DNA of 64,000 bases from Anaerostipes sp. MSJ-23 (GCF_018918155.1 NZ_JAHLPY010000003.1:62001-126000); one strand, 5' to 3'. Shown: positions 1 to 9,836, numbered from the stretch's first letter. Made by a program: numbers and translations. Notes: generated by a model not told the origin, from the sequence alone.

Positions 1-2057
1 GAGATCGAAGATAGCGATGAAAAAATCTGCATCAAAAGCGGAAGCCTGTCACTGACGATCACAAAAGAAAATTTCAGCATGGAGTATGCAAGAGATGGAG
101 AAATGATTTCAAAATGCAACGGAAGAGATCTTGCATTTATGAAGACAGATTGGAAAGGATATGCCTACGATAAAGGAAGTAAAGATGCTTACATGCGCCA
201 GCAGCTTTCTCTTTCAGTTGGAGAACTTGTTTATGGAATGGGAGAACGTTTTACACCATTTGTAAAGAACGGACAGACAGTTGATATCTGGAATGAAGAT
301 GGTGGAACAAGTACTTATTAGTCTTATAAAAATATTCCGTTTTATCTGACAAATAAAGGATATGGTGTTTTTGTCAATAATCCTGGAGATGTTTCTTTTG
401 AAGTTGCAACGGAACAGGTATCAAAAGTACAGTTTAGTGTATCTGGAGAATGCTTAGATTATTTCTTTATCAATGGACCAACAATGAAAGAAGTACTTGC
501 TCATTATACAGGAATTACAGGAAAACCATCCCTGCCGGCACAGTGGACTTTTGGATTATGGTTATCTACTTCTTTCACAACTAATTATGATGAAGAAACT
601 GTTATGAGTTTTATCAATGGAATGGAAGAACGTGGAATTCCTCTTCAGGTATTTCATTTTGACTGCTTCTGGATGAAAGATTTCCACTGGTGTGATTTCA
701 CATGGGATAACAGAGTGTTCCCTGATCCAGAAGGAATGTTACAGAGAATCAAAGCTAAAGGATTAAAGATTTGTGTATGGATCAATCCTTACATCGCACA
801 GGAATCCCCATTGTTCTTGGAAGGAAGGAAAAAGGTTATTTCATTAAGAGAACCAATGGAGATGTATGGCAGTGGGATATGTGGCAGCCTGGAATGGCAA
901 TTGTAGATTTTACAAATCCACAGGCATGTCAGTGGTTTAAAGATAAGCTTGCAGTTTTAGTAGATATGGGTGTTGACTGCTTTAAGACAGACTTTGGAGA
1001 AAGAATTCCAACAGAAGATGTTGTTTATTATGATGGAGCAGATCCAGTAAAAATGCATAACTATTATACTTATCTTTACAACAAAGTTGTGTATGAATTA
1101 TTAGAAGAGAAAAAAGGAAAAGAAGAAGCAGTATTATTTGCAAGATCAGCATCCGTTGGCGGACAGAAATTCCCAGTTCATTGGGGTGGAGATTGCTGGT
1201 CAACTTATGAAGCAATGGCAGAAAGTCTTCGTGGAGGATTATCTCTTACAATGTCAAGATTTGGTTTCTGGAGCCATGATATTGGAGGATTTGAAAATAC
1301 ATCAACAGCAGATGTCTACAAGAGATGGGCAGCATTTGGATTATTATCTACACATAGCCGTCTGCATGGAAGTACTTCTTATCGTGTACCTTGGGCTTAT
1401 GATGATAAAGCCGTTGATGTTGTAAGATACTTTACAAAATTGAAGATGCAATTACTTCCTTATAATATTTATAGCAATGCGGCATATACAGCCAAGACTG
1501 GTGTTCCAACCATGAGAAGTATGGTATTGGAATTTGAAAAAGATCCAACTTGTGCTTACCTTGATCGTCAGTATATGTTAGGTGGAAATATTTTAACAGC
1601 ACCAATCTTTAGAGAAGATGGAATTGCTAATTATTATCTTCCAGCAGGAACATGGACAAATTACTTAACTGGTGAAACAAGAGAAGGTGGCGTATGGGTA
1701 GAAGAACATCATGATTATCTGTCTATCCCTCTATGGGTAAGAGAAAATTCTATCATTCCAGTATGCAATCAGATGGAAAGAAATGATGATGCTTATGATA
1801 AGAACCTTCAGTTGAAAGTATATGAGCTCAAGGAAGAAGCAAGTACTTGTGTAACACAAAACGGAAGCCAAGTATTAAGTATTGAAATTAAGAAAGACGG
1901 AGAAGCAATTACATGTAAGGCAGAGACAGAAAACGCTTATGAAATCCGTTTTGTAAATTGTAAATTAACATCAGCTGACAATGCAGAACTTGTTGTAGAT
2001 GGCAACGATACAATTGTGAAAGTATCTGATCCAAAAGCTGTTGTTGTGTGCAGATAG
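1..2057 (+). pseudogene. GH31 alpha-xylosidase (YicI-like), broken, 5' end outside window
   Basis: The reading frame is already open at base 1 and resembles E. coli YicI, which removes alpha-1,6-xylose from xyloglucan oligosaccharides and isoprimeverose. The family nucleophile Asp (KTDFGERIP, codon 990-992) and acid/base Asp (HWGGDC, codon 1191-1193) are both present. Two lesions break it. An in-frame TAG at 319-321 lies between GGTSTY and SYKNIPFY, where the family usually has Gln, so CAG to TAG is likely. A 1-base deletion near 823-833 shifts frame 1 to frame 3, and coding resumes as [10 protein letters not shown] to the stop at 2055-2057. The sequence between the lesions stays open. A read or assembly error is possible for either lesion, less so for both. 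GH3 and MsmX genes follow in the same direction. Confidence 0.85.
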
Positions 2058-2076
2058 AAAAAGGAGTTTTAGGAAA

Positions 2077-4134
2077 ATGCAGAGAAAAGATCAGGCGAAA
2101 AAAATTCTGAAAGAACTGACTCTGGATGAAAAGATCGGCATGATCCACGGTGCACAGCTGTTTCAGACAGCTGGCGTAGAACGCCTTGGAATTCCACCAT
2201 TAAAATTTTCTGACGGACCGATGGGTGTTCGTCAGGAATTTGAACCGGATAGCTGGGCAACGATCAATCATACAGATGATTATGTGACTTATATGCCATG
2301 TATCAGTGCACTGGCAGCAACATGGAATCGTAAGCTTTCTTCTGATATGGGAAATGTTTTAGGAGAAGAATTCAGAGGAAGAGGCAAGGACATGCTTCTT
2401 GGACCAGGAGTTAATATTAAGAGAAGTCCTCTTTGTGGACGTAACTTTGAATATTTTAGTGAAGATCCATATCTTACAAAAGAAATGGCTGTCCCTTATA
2501 TTCAGGGAGTACAGAATTGGGATGTCGCAGCGTGTGTGAAACATTTTGCAGTAAATAATCAGGAAACAGAACGTCTTTGGGTAAATGTTGAAATTGATGA
2601 AGACGTTTTGAGAAAAATTTATCTCCCAGCGTTTCATGATGCAGTTACAGAAGGTGATGTTTATGCAGTGATGGGAGCTTACAATAAAATACGTGATGAA
2701 CATTGCTGTCAAAGTGATTTCTTATTAAAAGACATTCTTCGTGAAGAATGGGGATTTGAAGGAGTTGTCGTATCCGATTGGGGAGCTGTTCATGATACAG
2801 AGAAAGCTGCAAATTCACAGCTTGATGTAGAAATGTCAGTAACAAGTGATTTTGACGATTACTTTATGGCAAATCCATTAAAGAAAAAAATCGAAGCAGG
2901 AGAAATCAGTGAAGAAGTTGTTGATCAGAAAGTTCTTCATATTCTGGAACTGATGATCCGTCTTCATATGCTCGATGGGAAAAGAAAATCCGGAGCTTAT
3001 AATACACCGGAACATCGACAGAAAGCATTAGAAATTGCAGAAGAATCTGTCATTCTTTTGAAAAATGAAGATCATACACTTCCATTAAAGAAAGAGGAAT
3101 TGAAGAAGATTCTGCTTGTTGGAAGAAATGCAGAAGAGATTCACTCAAATAATGGGGGAAGTGCAGAAATCAAAGCATTGTATGAAATTACACCATTGAT
3201 GGGATTGAAAACACATCTTGGTGGAAATGTACAGGTTGATTATATTGAAGGTTATGAAAAAGATCCGAAAAAAGAAGAAAGCGATACAAACTGGCAGGAA
3301 ACCAGTCTGGAAAACGGTGGCGGTTCTGTAAAACAGCAGCAGGAAGATGAAGCTTTAAAAGAAAAAAGAGCCGCAATGCGAAAAGCAGCAGTGGAAAAAG
3401 CAAAAGAATATGAAACTGTTATTTATATCGGTGGCTTAGACCATGATCATGATAGCGAAGGAAATGACCGTCCAGATATGAAACTTCCATATGAACAGGA
3501 TGAGTTGATTAAGGAACTTTTAGAAGTGAAACCGGACATGCCGGTTGTGCTGATTGGCGGAACTCCAGTAGAGATGGGAGAATGGATTGATCAGGCAAAA
3601 GCAGTTGTCTGGGGATGGTACGCAGGAATGGAAGGTGGAAATGCCATGGCAGAAGTTCTGCTTGGAGAAATCAACCCTTCTGGAAAACTTCCAGAAACAT
3701 TTTATAAAACACTTTCTGACTGCTCTGCACATTGTATCGGAGAATTTCCTGGAACAGACAAAGTTCGTTATGCAGAAGGAATTTATGTTGGATACCGATA
3801 TAATGATAAATTCCATATTGAACCACAATTTTGCTTTGGACACGGTTTAAGTTATACAACATTTGAATATAGCAATCTTGCATTAGACCGAACCAATCGA
3901 GCAATTACTCTTTGTGTAAAAAATACAGGAGACGTAGAAGGAAGCGAGATTGTACAGGTTTATGTTCATCGGGAAAACGAACCAGACATTATAAAAGAAC
4001 TGGCCGGATTTGAAAAGGTATCGTTAAAACCAGGAGAAGAGAAACAAATCACAGTAAATGTAGAAATTGAAAATGGATTCACTTGTAGATTCTTTGTAGG
4101 AAGTTCTTCAAGAGATATTCGGCTTATGGATTAA
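2077..4134 (+). CDS. GH3 family beta-glucosidase
   Basis: A 685-residue cytoplasmic (no signal peptide) glycoside hydrolase that would release terminal beta-linked glucose from oligosaccharides. In order: the GH3 N-terminal barrel with KHFAVNNQE and the nucleophile Asp234 in VVSDWGA, the GH3 C-terminal alpha/beta sandwich (about 320-580), and a fibronectin-III-like tail starting after GHGLSYTTFEY. I chose ATG 2077 because AAGGAG at 2061-2066 precedes it with good spacing; an upstream in-frame ATG at 2041 lies inside the previous gene. It is 19 bp downstream of the broken GH31 gene and 14 bp upstream of the msmX-like ATPase, so the three look like one operon for xyloglucan- or cello-type oligosaccharides. 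The exact substrate (glucose or xylose) cannot be read from the sequence. Confidence 0.93.
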   Translation: MQRKDQAKKILKELTLDEKIGMIHGAQLFQTAGVERLGIPPLKFSDGPMGVRQEFEPDSWATINHTDDYVTYMPCISALAATWNRKLSSDMGNVLGEEFRGRGKDMLLGPGVNIKRSPLCGRNFEYFSEDPYLTKEMAVPYIQGVQNWDVAACVKHFAVNNQETERLWVNVEIDEDVLRKIYLPAFHDAVTEGDVYAVMGAYNKIRDEHCCQSDFLLKDILREEWGFEGVVVSDWGAVHDTEKAANSQLDVEMSVTSDFDDYFMANPLKKKIEAGEISEEVVDQKVLHILELMIRLHMLDGKRKSGAYNTPEHRQKALEIAEESVILLKNEDHTLPLKKEELKKILLVGRNAEEIHSNNGGSAEIKALYEITPLMGLKTHLGGNVQVDYIEGYEKDPKKEESDTNWQETSLENGGGSVKQQQEDEALKEKRAAMRKAAVEKAKEYETVIYIGGLDHDHDSEGNDRPDMKLPYEQDELIKELLEVKPDMPVVLIGGTPVEMGEWIDQAKAVVWGWYAGMEGGNAMAEVLLGEINPSGKLPETFYKTLSDCSAHCIGEFPGTDKVRYAEGIYVGYRYNDKFHIEPQFCFGHGLSYTTFEYSNLALDRTNRAITLCVKNTGDVEGSEIVQVYVHRENEPDIIKELAGFEKVSLKPGEEKQITVNVEIENGFTCRFFVGSSSRDIRLMD

Positions 4135-4148
4135 GGAGAGAAAATATT

Positions 4149-5258
4149 ATGTCAAGTTTATCATTATCCCATATTACAAAACAGTATGATAACGGATTTG
4201 AAGCAGTAAAAGATTTCAATATCGAAGTAGAAGATAAAGAATTTATCATTTTCGTCGGACCATCAGGATGTGGAAAATCAACAACCTTAAGAATGATTGC
4301 AGGTCTGGAAGAAATTACATCTGGAGAATTAAAGATCGACGGAGAATTGATGAATGATGTAGAACCAAAAGATAGAAATATTGCCATGGTATTCCAGAAC
4401 TATGCGTTATATCCACATATGACTGTATTTGATAACATGGCTTTCGGATTAAAGCTTCGTAAGCTTCCAAAAGATGAAATTGCAAAGAAAGTAAATCATG
4501 CAGCAAAGATCCTTGGATTGGAAGCATTGCTTGATCGTAAACCTGGTGCATTATCAGGAGGTCAGAGACAGCGTGTTGCCATGGGACGTGCGATTGTGCG
4601 TAATCCAAAAGTCTTTTTGATGGATGAACCACTGTCAAACCTTGATGCTAAATTAAGAGTTCAGATGCGTGTGGAAATTGCAAAACTTCATGAAGAACTT
4701 GGAACAACAATTATCTATGTAACACATGACCAGACAGAAGCGATGACTCTTGGAACAAGAATTGTTGTTATGAAAGATGGTGTGGTACAGCAGATCGATA
4801 CACCAGATCATCTTTATAATCAGCCAGGAAACCTGTTTGTAGCAGGATTTATCGGATCTCCACAGATGAACTTTATTGATGCTGTATGTAATGTTCAGGG
4901 GGATAATGTAACATTAAAGGCTGGAAATCTTGAATTTGCATTACCTGCAGAAAAAGCAGCAAAATTAAAAGCTGGAAATTACAATGGAAAGACAGTTGTT
5001 GTAGGAGTACGTCCGGAAAATGTTACAGATGAAATCAAAAATCCAAATGCAGCTTATGCAAAATTCAGTGCAAAAATCAATGCATCTGAAATGCTTGGAT
5101 CTGAAGTTTATTTATACTTTGACTTCAACAATACACCAATGACAGCAAGAGTAGAACCTGGAGCAACAAGAAAAATGGGAGATGAAGTAAACTTTGTCAT
5201 CGACCTTTCCAAAGTACATGTATTTGATAAAGAAACAACAAACGTTATTACAAACTAA
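4149..5258 (+). CDS. msmX: MsmX/UgpC-type ABC transporter ATP-binding protein
   Basis: A 369-residue ATPase of the carbohydrate-uptake (CUT1) class. Walker A GPSGCGKST is at 37-45, the signature LSGGQ at 135-139, Walker B VFLMDE at 155-160, followed by the H-loop in YVTHDQTEAMTLG. The last ~130 residues are the TOBE/OB regulatory domain typical of MalK, UgpC and MsmX. Proteins of this type energise one or several sugar ABC importers; no permease or binding protein lies in the window, so it either belongs to an importer upstream of base 1 or serves in trans as MsmX does in Bacillus. The RBS AAGGAGAG lies 9 bp before the ATG. A strong terminator follows. Confidence 0.93.
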   Translation: MSSLSLSHITKQYDNGFEAVKDFNIEVEDKEFIIFVGPSGCGKSTTLRMIAGLEEITSGELKIDGELMNDVEPKDRNIAMVFQNYALYPHMTVFDNMAFGLKLRKLPKDEIAKKVNHAAKILGLEALLDRKPGALSGGQRQRVAMGRAIVRNPKVFLMDEPLSNLDAKLRVQMRVEIAKLHEELGTTIIYVTHDQTEAMTLGTRIVVMKDGVVQQIDTPDHLYNQPGNLFVAGFIGSPQMNFIDAVCNVQGDNVTLKAGNLEFALPAEKAAKLKAGNYNGKTVVVGVRPENVTDEIKNPNAAYAKFSAKINASEMLGSEVYLYFDFNNTPMTARVEPGATRKMGDEVNFVIDLSKVHVFDKETTNVITN

Positions 5259-5284
5259 AAATACATCAATGGAATTATAATTTG

Positions 5285-5337
5285 AAAAACAGCATTTTTA
5301 TCAATAAAACAATAATTTTGATAGAAATGCTGTTTTT
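5285..5337 (+). terminator. Rho-independent terminator after msmX
   Basis: A long stem pairs AAAAACAGCATTT with AAATGCTGTTTTT, extended inward by TATCAA/TTGATA. It ends in a T-run and separates the sugar operon from the nad operon. Confidence 0.85.
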
Positions 5338-5374
5338 CTATTGTGCAAAGTTAGAAAAAAAACATGGACTGTGT

Positions 5375-5399
5375 TATACTACTTTCAGAATGTCTGAAA
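5375..5399 (+). promoter_or_regulatory. nadABC promoter with overlapping palindromic operator candidate
   Basis: An extended -10 (TG-T-TATACT, hexamer 5375-5380) has only a weak -35. Immediately downstream, where transcription should start, is the perfect inverted repeat TTTCAGA-ATG-TCTGAAA (5383-5399). Its position fits a repressor site controlling NAD synthesis. No known NiaR or NrtR consensus was matched with confidence. Confidence 0.55.
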
Positions 5400-5488
5400 C
5401 CAGAGAAAATGTATAGGAAAAGTGGCATGGATACTTGATTAGACGAAGTTGAAGTGGTATATTTATTAACAATAGCAAGGAGAGAAGG

Positions 5489-6397
5489 ATGGACGAATTA
5501 AAGAAAGAAATCGAACAATTAAAAAAAGAAAGAAATGCTGTTTTATTAGCACATTATTATGTAGATGATGAGGTGCAGGCAATTGCAGATTATGTAGGGG
5601 ATTCCTATTATCTTGCCAAAGTTGCATTAAAAGAATCTAAAGATGTGATCTGCTTTGCAGGAGTAAACTTTATGGGTGAAAGTGCAAAGATCTTAAATCC
5701 GGACCGTATGGTTGTGATGCCGGATCAGTTAGCAGATTGCCCGATGGCACATATGATCGATATTGATAAGATCAAACAGGTAAGAGAAGAATACGATGAT
5801 CTTGCGGTTGTATGTTATATTAATTCTACAGCAGAGATCAAATCTTACGCGGATGTATGTGTAACATCATCCAATGCACTAAAAGTTGTAAGCTCGCTTC
5901 CACAGAAAAATATTTTCTTTATTCCAGATGAAAATCTTGGAAGATATATTGGAAGTCAGCTTCCAGAAAAGAATTTTATTTACAATGATGGTTTCTGTCA
6001 TGTACATAGAAGTATTACGAAGGAAAATGTGTTAAAAGCCAAAGAGGTACATCCAGAAGCAGAAGTTTTAGTACATCCAGAATGTACACCAGACGTTGTT
6101 GCACTTGGGGATTATGTGGGAAGTACATCTGGCATCATTAATTATGCAACAGCATCAGATAAGGATACTTTTATTATCTGTACAGAAATGGGAGTGCTTT
6201 ATGAACTGAAACAGAAGAATCCTGGAAAAACTTTCTATTCTGTAGGACACCGTCAGTTCTGTCCGAATATGAAGAGAATTACTCTGGAAAATGTTCGTGA
6301 CACATTAAGAGACTTAAAAAATCAAGTAGAACTTCCGGAAGATCTGCGTCTTAAAGCAAAGAAAGCATTAGATGAGATGCTGCGTATCGCCGGATAA
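5489..6397 (+). CDS. nadA: Quinolinate synthase
   Basis: A 302-residue enzyme that condenses iminoaspartate with dihydroxyacetone phosphate to quinolinate, second step of de novo NAD synthesis. Cys84 (LADCPMAH), Cys170 (NDGFCHVH) and Cys258 (HRQFCPN) sit at the positions that bind the catalytic 4Fe-4S cluster in the Thermotoga-type short NadA. The motifs AHYYVDDEVQAIAD and VHPECTPDV are also typical. The ATG is preceded by AAGGAGAG at 5477-5484. It is the first gene of nadA-nadB-nadC, 36 bp upstream of nadB, transcribed from the palindrome-bearing promoter at 5375. The oxygen-sensitive cluster fits an anaerobe. Confidence 0.97.
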   Translation: MDELKKEIEQLKKERNAVLLAHYYVDDEVQAIADYVGDSYYLAKVALKESKDVICFAGVNFMGESAKILNPDRMVVMPDQLADCPMAHMIDIDKIKQVREEYDDLAVVCYINSTAEIKSYADVCVTSSNALKVVSSLPQKNIFFIPDENLGRYIGSQLPEKNFIYNDGFCHVHRSITKENVLKAKEVHPEAEVLVHPECTPDVVALGDYVGSTSGIINYATASDKDTFIICTEMGVLYELKQKNPGKTFYSVGHRQFCPNMKRITLENVRDTLRDLKNQVELPEDLRLKAKKALDEMLRIAG

Positions 6398-6433
6398 AAA
6401 AGATAAAAGTTCTAGGAAAGGGACTAAAAAATT

Positions 6434-7735
6434 ATGAAATCAGCAGATGTTGTTATCGTGGGAAGCGGTGCGTCAGGACTGTTCCACGCATTATTCCTCC
6501 CAAAGGATTATAAGATTATTGTGATCACAAAAAAAGAGGTTGAAGAAAGTGATTCATTTTTAGCACAGGGAGGAATCTCTGCATTAAAGAATCCAGAAGA
6601 TTATGATGCTTATTTTGAAGACACTATGAAGGCTGGACATTATGAAAATAACAAAGGTGCCGTCGAAAAGATGATCAAAGAATCACCACAGATTATACAG
6701 GATCTAAAAGATTTTGGTGTGAGATTTGACTTGAAGGATGGAAAAATCGAGTTTACGAGAGAAGGAGGACATTCTACCTTCCGTATTCTTCATCATGAAG
6801 ATCTGACAGGAAAAGAAATTACAAGCCATTTATATGAAGAGGCCAAGAAACGAGATAACATTACGATCATGACACATTGTACAATGGTCGATATTATTGA
6901 AAAAGGTGGGGCTTGTAAAGGAGTCGTTTACAAAAATGAACAAGGAGAACTTGATACGATTGAGGCACCCGATACTGTGCTTGCAACGGGAGGACTCGGT
7001 GGATTATTTAAACACTCTACAAACTTTCCTCATCTAACAGCGGACAGCCTTGCCATTTGTTTGCGCCATCATGTGGATCTGGAAAATATTAACTACATAC
7101 AGATTCATCCAACGACTTTTTATTCAAAGAAGCCAGGAAGAAGATTCCTGATTTCGGAATCTGTCAGAGGAGAAGGGGCTTATCTGCTGAATAAAGATGG
7201 AGAGCGTTTTACCGATGAATTAAAACCAAGAGATGTTGTAACCGGTGAGATTTGTAAACAGATGAAAAAGGATCACAGCGATCATGTGTATTTATCAGTG
7301 ACACATTTGGATGGAGAACGAATCAAAAAACGTTTTCCGAATATTTATAAACAGTGTTTGGAAGAAGGCTATGATATGACAAAAGAGCCAATTCCTGTAA
7401 CACCGGCACAGCATTATTTTATGGGTGGTATAAAAGTAAATCTAGATAGTAAGACATCGATGGATCATTTGTATGCAGTTGGTGAGACAAGCTGTAATGG
7501 AGTTCATGGAAAGAACCGTCTGGCAAGTAATTCTCTGCTAGAAGCTTTGGTTTTTGCAAAGGCGGCAGCAAAAGATATTACAGCTCATCCAGGAAAAGCA
7601 GAAGAAGTTCCTGTAGATCTTTCTCAATATGAGAATGAAGAACAACGAGAAAAAGAAAATGAACAGCTTGTTCTGGACGAAATCAAACGAAAGGACAGAA
7701 GTTTTTATGATCAATGGTGTAACGATGAAAATTAA
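6434..7735 (+). CDS. nadB: L-aspartate oxidase
   Basis: A 433-residue flavoprotein that oxidises L-aspartate to iminoaspartate, the substrate of NadA. The FAD-binding GSGASG lies at 10-15, then SFLAQGGISA, the active-site region HPTTFY, SESVRGEGAYL, and the C-terminal flavin motif GETSCNGVHGKNRLASNSLLEALVF, given here only in part. It is about 100 residues shorter than E. coli NadB and lacks most of the C-terminal helical domain; anaerobes use fumarate instead of O2 as acceptor, and short forms are common in Clostridia. Its last 29 bp overlap nadC, so the two are translationally coupled. Confidence 0.95.
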   Translation: MKSADVVIVGSGASGLFHALFLPKDYKIIVITKKEVEESDSFLAQGGISALKNPEDYDAYFEDTMKAGHYENNKGAVEKMIKESPQIIQDLKDFGVRFDLKDGKIEFTREGGHSTFRILHHEDLTGKEITSHLYEEAKKRDNITIMTHCTMVDIIEKGGACKGVVYKNEQGELDTIEAPDTVLATGGLGGLFKHSTNFPHLTADSLAICLRHHVDLENINYIQIHPTTFYSKKPGRRFLISESVRGEGAYLLNKDGERFTDELKPRDVVTGEICKQMKKDHSDHVYLSVTHLDGERIKKRFPNIYKQCLEEGYDMTKEPIPVTPAQHYFMGGIKVNLDSKTSMDHLYAVGETSCNGVHGKNRLASNSLLEALVFAKAAAKDITAHPGKAEEVPVDLSQYENEEQREKENEQLVLDEIKRKDRSFYDQWCNDEN

Positions 7736-8564
7736 CATCGATGAATATTTGATGAATGCGTTAAAAGAAGACATTACAGGAGAAGATGTCAGTACGAATG
7801 CTGTCATGCCGCAGGCAAAACTAGGAACAGTTGATCTGATTTGTAAGGAAGATGGAATTATCTGTGGATTGGAAGTTTTTGAACGTGTATTTAAGCTTCT
7901 GGATGATCAGGTAATTTTTGAAACAAAATTAAAAGATGGAGACAGAGTAAAAAAGGGTGATCTCATGGGGGTTGTAAAAGGAGATATTCGTGCATTACTT
8001 TCCGGAGAGAGAGTTGCATTAAATTACCTTCAGAGAATGAGTGGAATTGCTACGTTTACAAATGAGCTGGCAAAGGAACTGAAAGGCTATAAAACAAAGC
8101 TTCTTGATACAAGAAAAACAACACCAAACATGAGACCATTTGAAAAATATGCGGTAACTGTCGGAGGCGGACATAATCATCGATACAATTTATCGGACGG
8201 AGTTATGTTAAAAGATAATCATATCGGAGCAGCCGGAGGCATTCGCCAGGCAGTTGATATGGCAAAAGCATATGCGCCATTTGTAAGAAAGATCGAAGTG
8301 GAAACAGAAAATCTTTCCATGGTAAAAGAAGCTGTAGAAGCTGGTGCAGATATTATTATGTTAGATAATATGGATGATGACACAATGCGCGAGGCCGTGA
8401 AATTGATTGATGGACGCGCTGAAACAGAATGCTCTGGAAATGTCACAAAGGAACGACTAAAAACGATCCGTGAAATCGGCGTTGACTATGTATCTTGTGG
8501 AGCATTAACACACTCAGCACCGATTATGGATATTTCACTGAAACATCTAAAGCCTATAGAGTAA
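7707..8564 (+). CDS. nadC: Nicotinate-nucleotide pyrophosphorylase (quinolinate phosphoribosyltransferase)
   Basis: A 285-residue enzyme that converts quinolinate and PRPP to nicotinate mononucleotide, closing the de novo NAD pathway. Family motifs are present: LKEDITGEDVST near the N-terminus, SGERVALNYLQRMSGIAT, DTRKTTPNMR (substrate-binding Arg/Lys), GGGHNHRYNLSDGVMLKDNH and the C-terminal SGN. I chose ATG 7707 (MINGVTMKINIDEYL) because AAAGGA lies about 12 bp upstream; ATG 7725 is an alternative without a good RBS. The start lies inside the end of nadB. The operon ends in a terminator at 8584. Confidence 0.96.
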   Translation: MINGVTMKINIDEYLMNALKEDITGEDVSTNAVMPQAKLGTVDLICKEDGIICGLEVFERVFKLLDDQVIFETKLKDGDRVKKGDLMGVVKGDIRALLSGERVALNYLQRMSGIATFTNELAKELKGYKTKLLDTRKTTPNMRPFEKYAVTVGGGHNHRYNLSDGVMLKDNHIGAAGGIRQAVDMAKAYAPFVRKIEVETENLSMVKEAVEAGADIIMLDNMDDDTMREAVKLIDGRAETECSGNVTKERLKTIREIGVDYVSCGALTHSAPIMDISLKHLKPIE

Positions 8565-8583
8565 AATAAAAAGAAAAACAAAA

Positions 8584-8609
8584 AATCCTGTGAAAAGCAG
8601 GATTTTTTT
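8584..8609 (+). terminator. Rho-independent terminator after nadC
   Basis: AATCCTG and CAGGATT flank a 7-nt loop and run into seven T. Confidence 0.85.
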
Positions 8610-8632
8610 GTATAAAAGGGAGACATATCAAA

Positions 8633-9124
8633 ATGGAAGATTTAAAATTTCAAAATCAATATCATACAGACAAAGAAGTGACAAAAGAATACGCCAAGTA
8701 TGTTTTCTGTAAATCAACGAGAATTCTTGGAATTGTTTTAATGATCATCTCAGCAATTGCTTTTGTCTTGAGTCTTAAAGCAGGATATAAAATGTCGGAA
8801 AGTGCACTGTTTATCCTTTGCTTTGTTGGGGGTCTTTTAATTTATGGTTATTATATAATTATTGTAAAAGTTATTGACCATTCAGCAAAGAAAAAAGAAC
8901 AGGAACAACCGGAGTGCATTGTACGTTTTGGAAATAAAATTTTAATGGAACAAGGAAAACTTCAGAAAGAATATGAATATAAACAGGTAAGGAAGTTTTA
9001 TAATCTCCCACATATTTATGCATTGATCATTGGAAAAAACCAGGCAGTTCTTGTGAAAAAGGGTGGGTTTACAAAAGGAAAAGAAGAAGAATTTGAAAAA
9101 TTTATCAAAGAACGAATGTTGTAA
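8633..9124 (+). CDS. YcxB-like small membrane protein
   Basis: A 163-residue protein of unknown function. The N-terminal ~30 residues are hydrophilic (FQNQYHTDKEVTKEYAKY). Two transmembrane segments follow (about 31-48 and 57-81), then a cytoplasmic region in which IVRFGNKILMEQ, YKQVRKFYNLPHIYAL and an F-x-KG-x-x-EEFEKF ending match the YcxB-like C-terminal domain often seen in small Firmicutes membrane proteins. The RBS AAAGGGAGA precedes the ATG. A terminator separates it from nadC, and it converges on the response-regulator gene. No role in NAD synthesis is indicated. Confidence 0.75.
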   Translation: MEDLKFQNQYHTDKEVTKEYAKYVFCKSTRILGIVLMIISAIAFVLSLKAGYKMSESALFILCFVGGLLIYGYYIIIVKVIDHSAKKKEQEQPECIVRFGNKILMEQGKLQKEYEYKQVRKFYNLPHIYALIIGKNQAVLVKKGGFTKGKEEEFEKFIKERML

Positions 9125-9127
9125 GGA

Positions 9128-9161
9128 TGAAGGGGCGTTATAAAACGCCCCTTCATATTTT
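9128..9161 (+). terminator. Convergent terminator between YcxB-like gene and response regulator
   Basis: A perfect 12-bp stem, TGAAGGGGCGTT / AACGCCCCTTCA with loop ATAA, followed by TATTTTT on the plus strand. The TGA stop of the minus-strand regulator (9153-9155) lies within the right arm. Confidence 0.88.
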
Positions 9162-9836
9162 TAGCTCATATAAAATGCTTGGTCTTCCGCCAGTTGAGTA
9201 ATCAATAAGACTGGTGGCTTCGTTTTCTTCAATAAGAAAATTCATATATCTTCGGATTGTGACTCTGGATAATCCAGTTTCTGAGGCAATCTGTTCGCAT
9301 GTCAGGTATTGGTTTTTATGATTGTTCAGACATGTCCGGATTTTTTCTAGAGTTTTTTGTTGAACCCCTTTTTGTAATTCTGTTTTTTTACTTGAGGCGG
9401 AAGGTGGTGTGGTGCTGACCAGACGATCGATTTCTTCTTGAGTGAAAGGAAGGCCACTTTGTATAGCTTTTCTACGAAGAAGATATTTATCGAGTGCCAT
9501 GGCGAATCGATCATATTGGAATGGTTTGATCAGGTAATCGACAATTCCAAGGCGAAGTGCTTCGTTAATATGTTCAGCGTCATTAGCCGCAGTGATCATA
9601 ATGACATCAATTTCATTTCCTTCTTTCCGGAGTTGGCTTAAAAGTTCCAGTCCTGTATAATCTGGCATATAAAGATCAAGGAGTAGTAAATCTGCAGTTG
9701 ATTGTTTTAAATAAGCTAGAGCATCTTTTCCATTATGGAAGGTTGCTACGATTTGGATATCTGGATTTTTTTGTGCAAATTGACAATTGATAGAAGCAAC
9801 CATCAGGTCATCTTCAACAATCACGGTTTTAATCAT
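9153..9836 (-). CDS. CitB/DcuR/MaeR-type response regulator
   Basis: A 227-residue response regulator. The receiver domain (1-120) has acidic residues E8/D9/D10, phospho-acceptor Asp54 (LLDLYMPD), Thr82 and Lys104 (YLIKPF). The C-terminal part (about 165-227) is a helix-turn-helix (CEQIASETGLSRVTIRRYMNFL in part) as in CitB, DcuR and MaeR, which control citrate, C4-dicarboxylate or malate genes. It overlaps the kinase gene by 8 bp, so the pair is co-translated. The divergent malic enzyme and 2-hydroxycarboxylate transporter genes are the probable targets. Confidence 0.92.
   Translation of the reverse strand: MIKTVIVEDDLMVASINCQFAQKNPDIQIVATFHNGKDALAYLKQSTADLLLLDLYMPDYTGLELLSQLRKEGNEIDVIMITAANDAEHINEALRLGIVDYLIKPFQYDRFAMALDKYLLRRKAIQSGLPFTQEEIDRLVSTTPPSASSKKTELQKGVQQKTLEKIRTCLNNHKNQYLTCEQIASETGLSRVTIRRYMNFLIEENEATSLIDYSTGGRPSILYELKI

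Noticed and set aside
319-321. TAG in GH31 read as pyrrolysine or suppressed
   Set aside because: No pyl genes or other in-frame TAG usage in the window, and a second independent frameshift follows.
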